Shown here: one piece after another, positions 44,917 through 52,332 of the stretch
How the letters are laid out: every line of letters begins with the position of its first letter
How positions within the stretch are numbered: the stretch's first letter is position 1
NCBI RefSeq assembly: GCF_002285635.2
Contig: NZ_CP023049.2
Coordinates: forward strand, 3,224,001-3,288,000
Length of the DNA: 64,000 nucleotides
Reading direction: 5' to 3'
From: Chryseobacterium piperi
GTDB taxonomy: Bacteria; Bacteroidota; Bacteroidia; Flavobacteriales; Weeksellaceae
The notes under the pieces: model-generated
What the model was told of the DNA's origin: nothing
The model's input: the letters and a program-made list of their open reading frames with translations, nothing else
The model's database searches: none
Made by a program: the position numbers and the translations under genes

Positions 44917-45345
44917 ATGATACAATATTTGAAAGGTGACGCGATATGTCCCAAAACTGAAGGAAATAAAATTATTGCACATATTTGTAATGACATGGGA
45001 GGCTGGGGAAAAGGCTTTGTATTGGCTATTTCTAAAAAATGGAAGGATCCCGAAAAAGAATACAGAAATTGGTATAAATCAGGTATTAATTTCAGTCTTG
45101 AGGAAATCCAGCTAATTAATGTAGGATCAGAACTATGGATTGTAAATATGATAGGACAACATAAAGTAAATACCAATTCTGAAGGAATTCCTCCAATTAG
45201 ATATGAAGCTGTAGAAGAGTGTTTGAGAAAACTAAGTGCCGAGGCTATAGATCTAAAGTCTAGCGTTCATATGCCCAGAATTGGTTGTGGTTTGGCTGGT
45301 GGAAAATGGGAAGAAATCGAACCAATCATTGAAAGGACATTGTAA
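44917..45345 (+). CDS. Macro-domain (ADP-ribose phosphatase-like) protein with C-terminal frameshift
   Basis: 142 codons of a macro-domain protein that binds or hydrolyses ADP-ribose derivatives: 'KIIAHICNDMGGWGKGF' is the adenine/ribose loop with N-D-x-G-x-W-G-x-G-F, and 'VHMPRIGCGLAGGKW' the phosphate loop, as in Poa1p/ADP-ribose-1''-phosphate phosphatases. The frame stops at 'ERTL', but the -1 frame continues at 45342 with 'VKNNIEVYVYDFE' to a stop at 45381-45383. That is exactly the missing last strand of the fold. A single lost base near 45340-45342 is the simplest cause. It is in the cluster downstream of the NAD-kinase-like gene. Confidence 0.85.
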   Translation: MIQYLKGDAICPKTEGNKIIAHICNDMGGWGKGFVLAISKKWKDPEKEYRNWYKSGINFSLEEIQLINVGSELWIVNMIGQHKVNTNSEGIPPIRYEAVEECLRKLSAEAIDLKSSVHMPRIGCGLAGGKWEEIEPIIERTL

Positions 45346-45393
45346 AGAACAATATTGAAGTATATGTCTATGATTTTGAATAAACTTAATAAT

Positions 45394-46428
45394 ATGAAAG
45401 TATATAAATATAGATCAATAGAAGGAGATGTTTTTAAAAGAGATTTTGAAACTATTAGAAGCAATTGTTTTTATTCATCTAATTATAGCATGCTGAATGA
45501 TCCTTTTGATATTTACTTTAAAGAAGAATTATCTCGGGTTATAAATATTTTAAAGATTTTATTTCCTTACAAAGAAGTGGACAATTTTGAAAATCAACTT
45601 AAAGAAGTATTAAATTTTAAAGAAGAAATAGGTGTTTACTGTTTAAGCACAGATTTTTTAAATGAACAATTATGGGCATATTATGCGAGTTCTTATTCAG
45701 GATATTGCATTGAATATGATTTAGATAAATTGATAGATAAAGGGCAAAATGTTGATTTTGAATATCAATTTCCAATTGATTATAAGGATAATATTCCAAC
45801 ATTAGTTATTGATGATATTATAGATTTACAGAATAACTTTATTCAAAAAATGTTTGCTACTAAAAAATCGGCGTGGAAACATGAAGAAGAATTTAGATTA
45901 ATTTTTAGTAAATATGGTTTGAAAAAATTTCACGAATCAGCAATTACTGGAATTTATTTTGGTGTTAAAACCCCAGAAGTAATAAAAGAATCCTTTTATG
46001 GTCTCTTTGAAAATAGAAATGTAAAATTTTATGAGGTATTTCCCTCCAATTTCAAACTGGAATATAGATTACTTAAAGAATTTAAGAAAAGAAAGAAATA
46101 TGATATCAATAAATTTGACTTTGAAATACTTAGAACAAGAGCAAATCAATGGGAGGAAACTTTTGATATATATTATAAAGGGAATGAAAAAGGTGAATTA
46201 GAGATAAAGGAGTTTGTTTTAGCTTTTAGAGAAGAATATTGTATAAAAGAGAACAGTTTGACTTTATTCAATAATAAAGAAATTTTAAGTCTAATAGATT
46301 CTTACTCTTTAACGGATGAAGAATATATCAAATATGCAGATTCAATTATAACTATTATTAGTGGTGAAGAGGTAGAAATTTGTAATCCATTTAAAGATTC
46401 AAAATATAATGAAATCAAGAAACAATGA
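45394..46428 (+). CDS. DUF2971-domain protein
   Basis: 344 residues from ATG 45394. Earlier starts (45355, 45364, 45370) overlap the ancestral macro reading frame. DUF2971 features are 'VYKYRSIEGDVFKRDFETIR', 'MLNDPFDIYF', 'LWAYYASSYSGYCIEYD' and 'WKHEEEFRLIFSKYG'. The family is widespread, has no settled activity, and often occurs in accessory or defence-like neighbourhoods. By eye this gene is richer in AT than its neighbours, which suggests later insertion into the cluster. Its stop overlaps the sirtuin start by 4 bases (ATGA), so translation is coupled. Confidence 0.8.
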   Translation: MKVYKYRSIEGDVFKRDFETIRSNCFYSSNYSMLNDPFDIYFKEELSRVINILKILFPYKEVDNFENQLKEVLNFKEEIGVYCLSTDFLNEQLWAYYASSYSGYCIEYDLDKLIDKGQNVDFEYQFPIDYKDNIPTLVIDDIIDLQNNFIQKMFATKKSAWKHEEEFRLIFSKYGLKKFHESAITGIYFGVKTPEVIKESFYGLFENRNVKFYEVFPSNFKLEYRLLKEFKKRKKYDINKFDFEILRTRANQWEETFDIYYKGNEKGELEIKEFVLAFREEYCIKENSLTLFNNKEILSLIDSYSLTDEEYIKYADSIITIISGEEVEICNPFKDSKYNEIKKQ

Positions 46429-47111
46429 AAAAATTAACCATATTAAGTGGTGCCGGAATCAGCGCCGAAAGCGGAATAAAAACTTTCAGGGACGGAGATG
46501 GTCTCTGGGAAAACCATAATGTAACAGATGTAGCAAGTCCTGAAGGGTGGCAAAAAGACAGGGCTTTAGTTCTGGAGTTTTATAATCAGCGTCGCCGTCA
46601 GCTCCATGAAGTGGTACCTAATGATGCCCATAAACTATTGGCTGATTTAGAGCAGTATTTTGACGTACAAATTATTACCCAGAATATAGATGACCTTCAT
46701 GAGAGAGCAGGGTCGACTCATATTCTTCACATCCATGGGGAATTGTTTAAGTCTTGCTCCAGTAATAATAAAAACATTGTTTACGAGCAAAAGGGAGATA
46801 TCAACCTTGGTGATAAAGCCGAAGACGGAGCCCAGTTAAGGCCATTTATCGTTTGGTTTGGAGAAGATGTTCCTTTATATCATACGGCAAGAGAAAAGGT
46901 AAGGGAAGCAGATATTTTAATCGTTATCGGAACCTCCTTGCAGGTATACCCGGCAGCAGGATTGATTCATGATATCAAAGATGACTGCCTGTTGATTGTG
47001 ATTAATCCTAATGAAACGGAATTCGGATACGGACAAAGAGCCGTGGTGATGAAGGAAAGTGCTACTAGAGGGATGAAACTATTGTTTGATAAATTAGTAA
47101 ACATGGCGTAA
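46425..47111 (+). CDS. Sir2-family NAD-dependent deacylase (CobB-like)
   Basis: A 228-residue class III sirtuin that removes acetyl or succinyl groups from lysines with NAD. 'LSGAGISAESGIKTFRDGDG' is the NAD loop, 'ITQNIDDLHERAGS' and 'ILHIHGEL' hold the catalytic His, and 'LVLEFYNQRRRQL' carries the Y-x-x-R desuccinylase signature. The zinc module is degraded: only the first cysteine ('SCSSNN') remains of the usual four. It is coupled to the DUF2971 gene by an ATGA overlap and followed at once by the KptA remnant. Confidence 0.93.
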   Translation: MKKLTILSGAGISAESGIKTFRDGDGLWENHNVTDVASPEGWQKDRALVLEFYNQRRRQLHEVVPNDAHKLLADLEQYFDVQIITQNIDDLHERAGSTHILHIHGELFKSCSSNNKNIVYEQKGDINLGDKAEDGAQLRPFIVWFGEDVPLYHTAREKVREADILIVIGTSLQVYPAAGLIHDIKDDCLLIVINPNETEFGYGQRAVVMKESATRGMKLLFDKLVNMA

Positions 47112-47294
47112 ATGCACAGGCGTATATACATTTAAGTTAAAGAAACCGCTCTAAAAGTGGGAATGCGTCATGGAAAACCCGTAATTTTGACTATCAGGAC
47201 AGGAAAGATGTTTGTGGAAGGAATCAAATTTTACCTTTCGGATAATGGAGTATGGCTGACGGATTTTGTAGATGCAAAATATATTTCAAAGTAA
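47112..47294 (+). pseudogene. kptA: Remnant of KptA/Tpt1 RNA 2'-phosphotransferase (C-terminal part)
   Basis: About 50 codons (47142-47294) encode 'ETALKVGMRHGKPVILTI', then 'KFYLSDNGVWLTDFV' and 'DAKYISK'. This is the C-terminal third of KptA, which removes a 2'-phosphate from RNA using NAD. In E. coli KptA the matching segments are 'KVGARHGSPVVLTV' and 'NGVWLTSTV'. Upstream in frame, 'MHRRIYI' is cut by a stop at 47133-47135, and the N-terminal two thirds (about 120 residues) are absent. The remnant keeps its place directly after the sirtuin and 3 bases before the metallophosphatase gene. Confidence 0.82.
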
Positions 47295-47297
47295 AAA

Positions 47298-48032
47298 ATG
47301 AAAAGAACATTGGTAATTGGGGATATTCACGGGGGCTTTAGAGCATTGAAACAGGTTTTAGAGCGTGCAGAGGTAACAGTTGATGATCAGTTAATTTTTC
47401 TTGGTGATTATGTCGACGGATGGAGTGAATCCTCTCATATCATTGAGTTTTTAATGGATCTGTCCGAAAAGCAAGATTGTATTTTCATCAAAGGAAATCA
47501 TGATGCCTGGTGTGAAGATTGGATTTCCTTGGGTGAAACTCCGGATGTCTGGCTCTTTCACGGAGGCAGAAAAACCATTGAAAGTTACGAAGGATATTCT
47601 GAAGAAGAGCTGGAGAAACATTTAGTTTTTTTTCGACGTATGAAAAATTATTATGTAGATGATCAAAACCGATTGTTCATTCATGCAGGCTACTCTTCAA
47701 TGCATGGCCCTGAAAAAGAAATGTATTCCAGCAATTATCGATGGGACAGAACACTTTGGGAAACTGCCGTTTCGATGGATAAGAAGCTGAGTAAGAATTC
47801 AGGGCTCTGTCCGAAGAGGTTGCTTTTATACAAAGAGATCTTCATAGGGCATACTTCGACCCTAGAGTTAGGGATTAGCTATCCTCTCAATAAAGCAAAT
47901 ATCTGGAATTTAGACACGGGAGCAGCTTATACAGGCGCTTTGTCCATTATGGATGTTGACACCAAAGAATTCTGGCAAAGTGATCCGCTTCCAGGTTTAT
48001 ATCCTAAAGAAAATGGAAGGAATACACGATAA
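47298..48032 (+). CDS. Metallophosphoesterase (Ser/Thr phosphatase-like)
   Basis: A 244-residue calcineurin-like phosphoesterase with all metal-binding motifs: 'GDIHGGFRALKQVL', 'FLGDYVDGWSES', 'IKGNHDAWCEDW' and a later 'LFIHAGYSS' and 'IFIGHTS'. Architecture is that of PPP-type bacterial phosphatases. In this neighbourhood a role on a cyclic or terminal phosphate made in RNA or ADP-ribose processing is plausible but unproven. It closes the NAD/ADP-ribose cluster. Confidence 0.9.
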   Translation: MKRTLVIGDIHGGFRALKQVLERAEVTVDDQLIFLGDYVDGWSESSHIIEFLMDLSEKQDCIFIKGNHDAWCEDWISLGETPDVWLFHGGRKTIESYEGYSEEELEKHLVFFRRMKNYYVDDQNRLFIHAGYSSMHGPEKEMYSSNYRWDRTLWETAVSMDKKLSKNSGLCPKRLLLYKEIFIGHTSTLELGISYPLNKANIWNLDTGAAYTGALSIMDVDTKEFWQSDPLPGLYPKENGRNTR

Positions 48033-48049
48033 CTAATCCAATATAAATA

Positions 48050-48115
48050 GTTTTATTCGTGGCATTCTAAATTTTTTAAGCCACTAATGCACGAGTTTTT
48101 TGTGCCTTAGAAGCA
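48050..48115. repeat. Degenerate ATTCGTGG / CACGA palindrome
   Basis: TTATTCGTGGC near 48052 faces CACTAATGCACGAG near 48083, an imperfect inverted repeat. A similar unit with ATTCGTG and CACGAAT lies at 60002-60038. Both are in gene-free spacers and look like copies of one decayed intergenic element. Confidence 0.45.
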
Positions 48116-48203
48116 CACCATTTTAAGAAATATTGTATCCTTGTGATTAACCAAAAGATTCATCAAAAATTTCAGTAATTTTAAAATCTGAAATTTTAAC
48201 CCC

Positions 48204-49928
48204 ATGAAACTTAAATATTTTCTATTATTTCTGAGTTCTTCTCTATTTTTTTCTCAACAATCTTTTCAGACCCCTTTTGAAAAAGGAAATGGTAATCAAA
48301 CGGTTACATATGCAGAAATGAATTCGTACTATCAGGATCTGGCAAAGAATTTTAACACGATTCAATACCTTAAAAAAGGAGAAGACGATAATGGGAAACC
48401 CATTTATGTAGTTATTTACAATCCCTTTCCGGAAAAAGATCCTGCAAAGCTTAGAGAGAATAAGGCTATTTTGTTGATTAACAATGGGATTCATCCCGGT
48501 GAACCCGATGGGATTGATGCCACCATGATGCTGATGCGTGATCTCGCTACTAAAAAAATAAAGACCCCTGAAAACTTTATCATCGCAGCCATTGCAGCTT
48601 ATAATGTGAGCGGAATGCTCAATCGCGGCTCTTACTCAAGGGCTAATCAAAATGGTCCGGAACAATATGGATTCAGAGGGAATGCAAGAAATTATGACTT
48701 AAACAGAGACTTCATAAAAGCAGACTCTAAAAATGCAAGAAGCTTCCAAGAAATCTATCAGTGGTTGAAACCTGATGTTTTTATTGATAACCATGTGAGT
48801 AATGGGGCAGACTATCAATATACATTTACTTATATTTGCACATTCAAAGAGCGATTGGGGAAGACACTGGGGGAATATTTTTATAATGATTATCAGGCTA
48901 AAAACCTTGATGATTTAAAAAAGTTGGGTTATGAAAGTACACCTTATGTTAATATTCATGGAGATATTCCGGACATAGGTTTTGCCGCTTTTGAAGACTC
49001 TCCAAGATATTCCACCGGCTACACCTCTTTATTTAATTCTTTGGGAACGGTTCCTGAAACCCATATGCTGAAGCCGTATGATAAAAGGGTGGATGCTACC
49101 TACAAATACATGTTGGTCAACCTTCAAAACCTGGATAAAGACTACAAAAGGATAAAAGAACTTCGTCGTGAAAATCTCAAACAGTACCAGTCTGGGAAGG
49201 CCTATGGAATACGATGGAAAATAGATTCTACAAAATTTTCTACCATGAATTTCAAAGGATATGAAGGGAAATACAAGCCAAGTGAAATTTCAGGTAAACC
49301 AAGGCTGTACTATGACAGAAGCAAACCATTCACAAAGAACATCAGATTATTTACAACAGCTGTCCCTACAGGATATATTACCATCCCAAAATACTATGTA
49401 ATTCCGCAAGCACAATACCGCGTCATTGAAGAATTTAAAAGAAACGGAATTCTGATGAAGCCCCTTCAAAAAGATAGTACGATAGCCGTAGAGTCCTATA
49501 AGATAAAAGATTTTAAAACGGTTAAAAACCCCTATGAAGGCCATTATCTGCATTACGAAACTACAGTAGATAAATCGAACGGGAAGAACTTATTTTTAGC
49601 AGGGGATTATATCGTTCCAACCCAGCAAGATGGAGTTAAGTACATTATTGAAACATTGGAACCTGAAGCCTTAGATTCTTTTTTCAATTGGAATTTCTTT
49701 GATGGTATTCTTGCACAAAAAGAATATTTTTCTGCCTATATCTTTGAAGATACTGCTGCAGAGCTGCTAAAAAAAGATGCAGCTTTGAAGGCGGCTTTTG
49801 ATGCGAAGAAATCTTCTGATAAAACGTTTGCAGAAGATGGAGTAGCCCAATTGGATTGGGTATATAAACATTCTCCTTACTTTGAAGAGAAAACATTCAG
49901 ACAATATCCTGTGTATAGGATTCCATAA
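48204..49928 (+). CDS. Secreted M14-family zinc carboxypeptidase
   Basis: 574 residues with a signal peptide (MKLKYFLLFLSSSLFFSQQ). The peptidase M14 domain covers roughly 35-300, with zinc ligands His97 and Glu100 in 'NNGIHPGEPDG' and His197 in 'VFIDNHVSNG'. 'GNARNYDLNRDFIKADSKNA' is the substrate-binding NxR-like region. The C-terminal 270 residues form an unassigned beta-rich part. It probably trims peptides in the periplasm or outside the cell. It has its own gap upstream and a shared bidirectional terminator downstream. Confidence 0.9.
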   Translation: MKLKYFLLFLSSSLFFSQQSFQTPFEKGNGNQTVTYAEMNSYYQDLAKNFNTIQYLKKGEDDNGKPIYVVIYNPFPEKDPAKLRENKAILLINNGIHPGEPDGIDATMMLMRDLATKKIKTPENFIIAAIAAYNVSGMLNRGSYSRANQNGPEQYGFRGNARNYDLNRDFIKADSKNARSFQEIYQWLKPDVFIDNHVSNGADYQYTFTYICTFKERLGKTLGEYFYNDYQAKNLDDLKKLGYESTPYVNIHGDIPDIGFAAFEDSPRYSTGYTSLFNSLGTVPETHMLKPYDKRVDATYKYMLVNLQNLDKDYKRIKELRRENLKQYQSGKAYGIRWKIDSTKFSTMNFKGYEGKYKPSEISGKPRLYYDRSKPFTKNIRLFTTAVPTGYITIPKYYVIPQAQYRVIEEFKRNGILMKPLQKDSTIAVESYKIKDFKTVKNPYEGHYLHYETTVDKSNGKNLFLAGDYIVPTQQDGVKYIIETLEPEALDSFFNWNFFDGILAQKEYFSAYIFEDTAAELLKKDAALKAAFDAKKSSDKTFAEDGVAQLDWVYKHSPYFEEKTFRQYPVYRIP

Positions 49929-49939
49929 AGACAAAAAAA

Positions 49940-49962
49940 GGGCGTTTCAAGCTGAAACGCCC
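49940..49962. terminator. Bidirectional terminator after the M14 peptidase
   Basis: A 10-bp GC-rich stem GGGCGTTTCA / TGAAACGCCC with a 3-base loop and A/T tracts on each side, between convergent genes. Confidence 0.9.
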
Positions 49963-49976
49963 ATTATATTTTATTG

Positions 49977-50861
49977 TTAGGATCTCGGTAAGCCTCTTTT
50001 CAAAGCATAGTTAGCTCTTTCAACGGCCTTCTTCTCTTTCCAATCCATGTATCTTTTTTTGAAATTTGACTTCATAATATCATCAAATTTGCGTTGTACC
50101 GTAAGGTTCCATAGCGAATGTGCTTTTACAGCCCATGATTTATCCCAGGCTCTCAAAGAAATAGAGAAACTTCCATCCAGATATTTCATCCAGTGCCACC
50201 ATCCGGTAGGCATAAATAGAGTATCTCCATGTTCAAGGAAACCTTCTATTCCTTCTACGCCGTCCAGCGCAGGAAACTTCGTGAAATCAGGATTTTCGAT
50301 ATCATAATCTTCCAGAGCATACGTTGCATAAGGAATTTGATATAATCTTTCTTTCCATTTATAATCAAAAAGCATAACATGCTTTCTTCCATTAAAGTGA
50401 GTGTGGAAGATATGAGCCATATCAATATCGAAATGAAGGAAAGTTACAGAGCCCTTTCCACCAAAGAACATATTCGGATATTTATCCAGAAAACCTCCCA
50501 TTAATTCTTTCGGGGAAATATAATCTTCCAGTAATTTTGGAGCAAATTTGATTGGATCAAAAAGGAATATTCGAAGGTCTGTAGGCTCTTTTTGGATCAG
50601 ATCTATATAATCTCCGAATTTCATTTTGGCAGCAGACGCGTTGATGGGAGCAGACGGGTCAGCTTTTGAGCTATCATATAAGGGGACTTCTACATCACCA
50701 ACCACTTCCTTCATGTACTCCATTGTCCATTTTTGATAAGCCGGCCACTTTTTTGCCATATTTTTGATGACAACGGGTCTTCTCGGCTTTAGATATTTTT
50801 CGTAGAATTCTTCTTTAGAAATATCGTCTACAACATCTATAGGCTTTAAAATAATTCCCAT
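49977..50861 (-). CDS. JmjC/cupin-like oxygenase, paralog 1
   Basis: A 294-residue cupin_8/JmjC-type protein. Iron-binding residues fit His143-x-Asp145 ('FLHFDIDMAHIFHTHFNGRK') and His223 ('PTGWWHWMKYLDGSFSISL'), so it is likely an Fe(II)/2-oxoglutarate hydroxylase. 'RRPVVIKNMAKKWPA' is the typical N-terminal segment. Its substrate is unknown; bacterial relatives hydroxylate proteins or small molecules. It is a tandem duplicate of the gene at 51164-52045, with a -7-like box (TAATTTTG, 50887-50880) 19 bases before the start, the same position as in the other copy. Confidence 0.88.
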   Translation of the reverse strand: MGIILKPIDVVDDISKEEFYEKYLKPRRPVVIKNMAKKWPAYQKWTMEYMKEVVGDVEVPLYDSSKADPSAPINASAAKMKFGDYIDLIQKEPTDLRIFLFDPIKFAPKLLEDYISPKELMGGFLDKYPNMFFGGKGSVTFLHFDIDMAHIFHTHFNGRKHVMLFDYKWKERLYQIPYATYALEDYDIENPDFTKFPALDGVEGIEGFLEHGDTLFMPTGWWHWMKYLDGSFSISLRAWDKSWAVKAHSLWNLTVQRKFDDIMKSNFKKRYMDWKEKKAVERANYALKRGLPRS

Positions 50862-51030
50862 TCTATAAATTTTATGTTACAAAATTATTAAATTAAATAG
50901 ATATAACATGGTGTTTAAGTTTTTTTTAATCTATGATTCAAATCATTATCTTCAATACTTAGACTAAATAAAAATAATAAAAAACACTAGAATTATCCAC
51001 TATTGCAGGCAAATAGGGATAAAAAATAAA

Positions 51031-51105
51031 CACAACAAAAATTATATTCAACAGGTATATCCAATGTTAATCAAATATAATTATTGATATATAATTTTTG
51101 TTGTG
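51031..51105. repeat. 16-bp inverted repeat in the spacer between JmjC paralogs
   Basis: CACAACAAAAATTATA (51031-51046) and its perfect inverse complement (51090-51105) enclose 43 AT-rich bases. The 302-base spacer 50862-51163 holds no gene. It contains this palindrome, downstream of paralog 2, and the promoter of paralog 1. It could be a terminator-like fold or a decayed mobile miniature element. Confidence 0.65.
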
Positions 51106-51163
51106 AATTTACAAATAAATGTAATTTTTCAGAAAAAAAATACAGCTTTAGAAATGCGTGTTT

Positions 51164-52045
51164 TTATTTTGGTAACCCTCTTTTTAAGGCTCCTTCTGCT
51201 CTTTTTACGGCTACCTCTTCTTTCCAGTCCATATATCTTTTCTTAAAATTGACTTTCATAATATCGTCAAATTTACGTTGTACCGTAAGGTTCCAGATCG
51301 AATGAGCTTTTACAGCCCATGATTTATCCCATGCTCTCAATGAAAGGGAGAAGCTGCCATCCAGGTATTTCATCCAGTGCCACCAACCGGTAGGCATGAA
51401 CAAGGTGTCTCCATGCTCCAGAAAACATTCAATTCCTTCAATACCATCCAAGGCAGGGAACTTTGTAAAATCGGGATTAGAAATGTCATAATCTTCCAAT
51501 GCGTAAGTGGTATAAGGAATTTTATACAACCTTTCTTTCCATCTGTTCTCAAAAAGGATCACATGTTTCCTTCCGTTGAAATGGGTATGAAAGATATGAG
51601 GTAAATCTATATCATAATGTAAAAAAGTTACCGAACCTGTACCACCAAAGAACATAGAAGGATATTTATCCAGAAAGCCTCCCATAAGCTCTTTGGGAGA
51701 AATGTAATCTTCCAACAGCTTGTTAGCAAATTTGATTGGATCAAAAAAGAAAATTCTCAGATCTGTCGGCTCCCTTTGAATCAGGTCGATATAATCCCCA
51801 AACTTCATTTTTGTCGTAGGTGTATTGATAGGAGCTGAAGGGTCGGCTTTTGAACTGTCATATAAGGGAACTTCAACATCGCCTACCGTTTCCTTTATAT
51901 AATCCATTGTCCATTTTTGATAGGCGGGCCATTTTTTCGCCATATTTTTGATGACGACCGGCTTTCTCGGCTTTAGATATTTTTCGTAAAACTCATCTTT
52001 GCTTATGTCGTCTACAATATCAATAGGCTTTAAAATAATTCCCAT
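51164..52045 (-). CDS. JmjC/cupin-like oxygenase, paralog 2
   Basis: 293 residues, aligning with paralog 1 over its whole length and highly similar. The iron-binding triad is kept ('FLHYDIDLPHIFHTHFNGRK' and 'PTGWWHWMKYLDGSFSLSL'). Differences cluster in the C-terminal tail and around residue 145-150 (MAH versus LPH), next to the active site, so the two may differ in substrate. A TAGTTTTG box (52071-52064) precedes the start by 19 bases as in paralog 1, so the duplication included the promoter. Confidence 0.88.
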   Translation of the reverse strand: MGIILKPIDIVDDISKDEFYEKYLKPRKPVVIKNMAKKWPAYQKWTMDYIKETVGDVEVPLYDSSKADPSAPINTPTTKMKFGDYIDLIQREPTDLRIFFFDPIKFANKLLEDYISPKELMGGFLDKYPSMFFGGTGSVTFLHYDIDLPHIFHTHFNGRKHVILFENRWKERLYKIPYTTYALEDYDISNPDFTKFPALDGIEGIECFLEHGDTLFMPTGWWHWMKYLDGSFSLSLRAWDKSWAVKAHSIWNLTVQRKFDDIMKVNFKKRYMDWKEEVAVKRAEGALKRGLPK

Positions 52046-52332
52046 TTTATAAATTTTATGTTACAAAACTATTAAATAAATATTGATAATAAATAATTTA
52101 AGATTTTTTTAACCTATGAGCTTCGTCACGTTTTTATTTAGTCAAAATAAAGAAAACAATCAGTAAGCAATTAGAGACTGACTACTAAATAATCATGTAG
52201 TGTATTTTTTGAAAAAAAATATCACTAGAAACATAGTGAAAATGGGTGATTTAACTTATTCCTGTAAAATGTATCTTTATAAAGGTGTAACAAAAAATGC
52301 AGTATCTTAACTAATTAACCAAATAATAAACT

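Noticed and set aside
45331..45383. Programmed -1 frameshift in the macro-domain gene
   Set aside because: No X-XXY-YYZ slippery heptamer or downstream structure is seen; a simple one-base deletion or sequencing error fits better.
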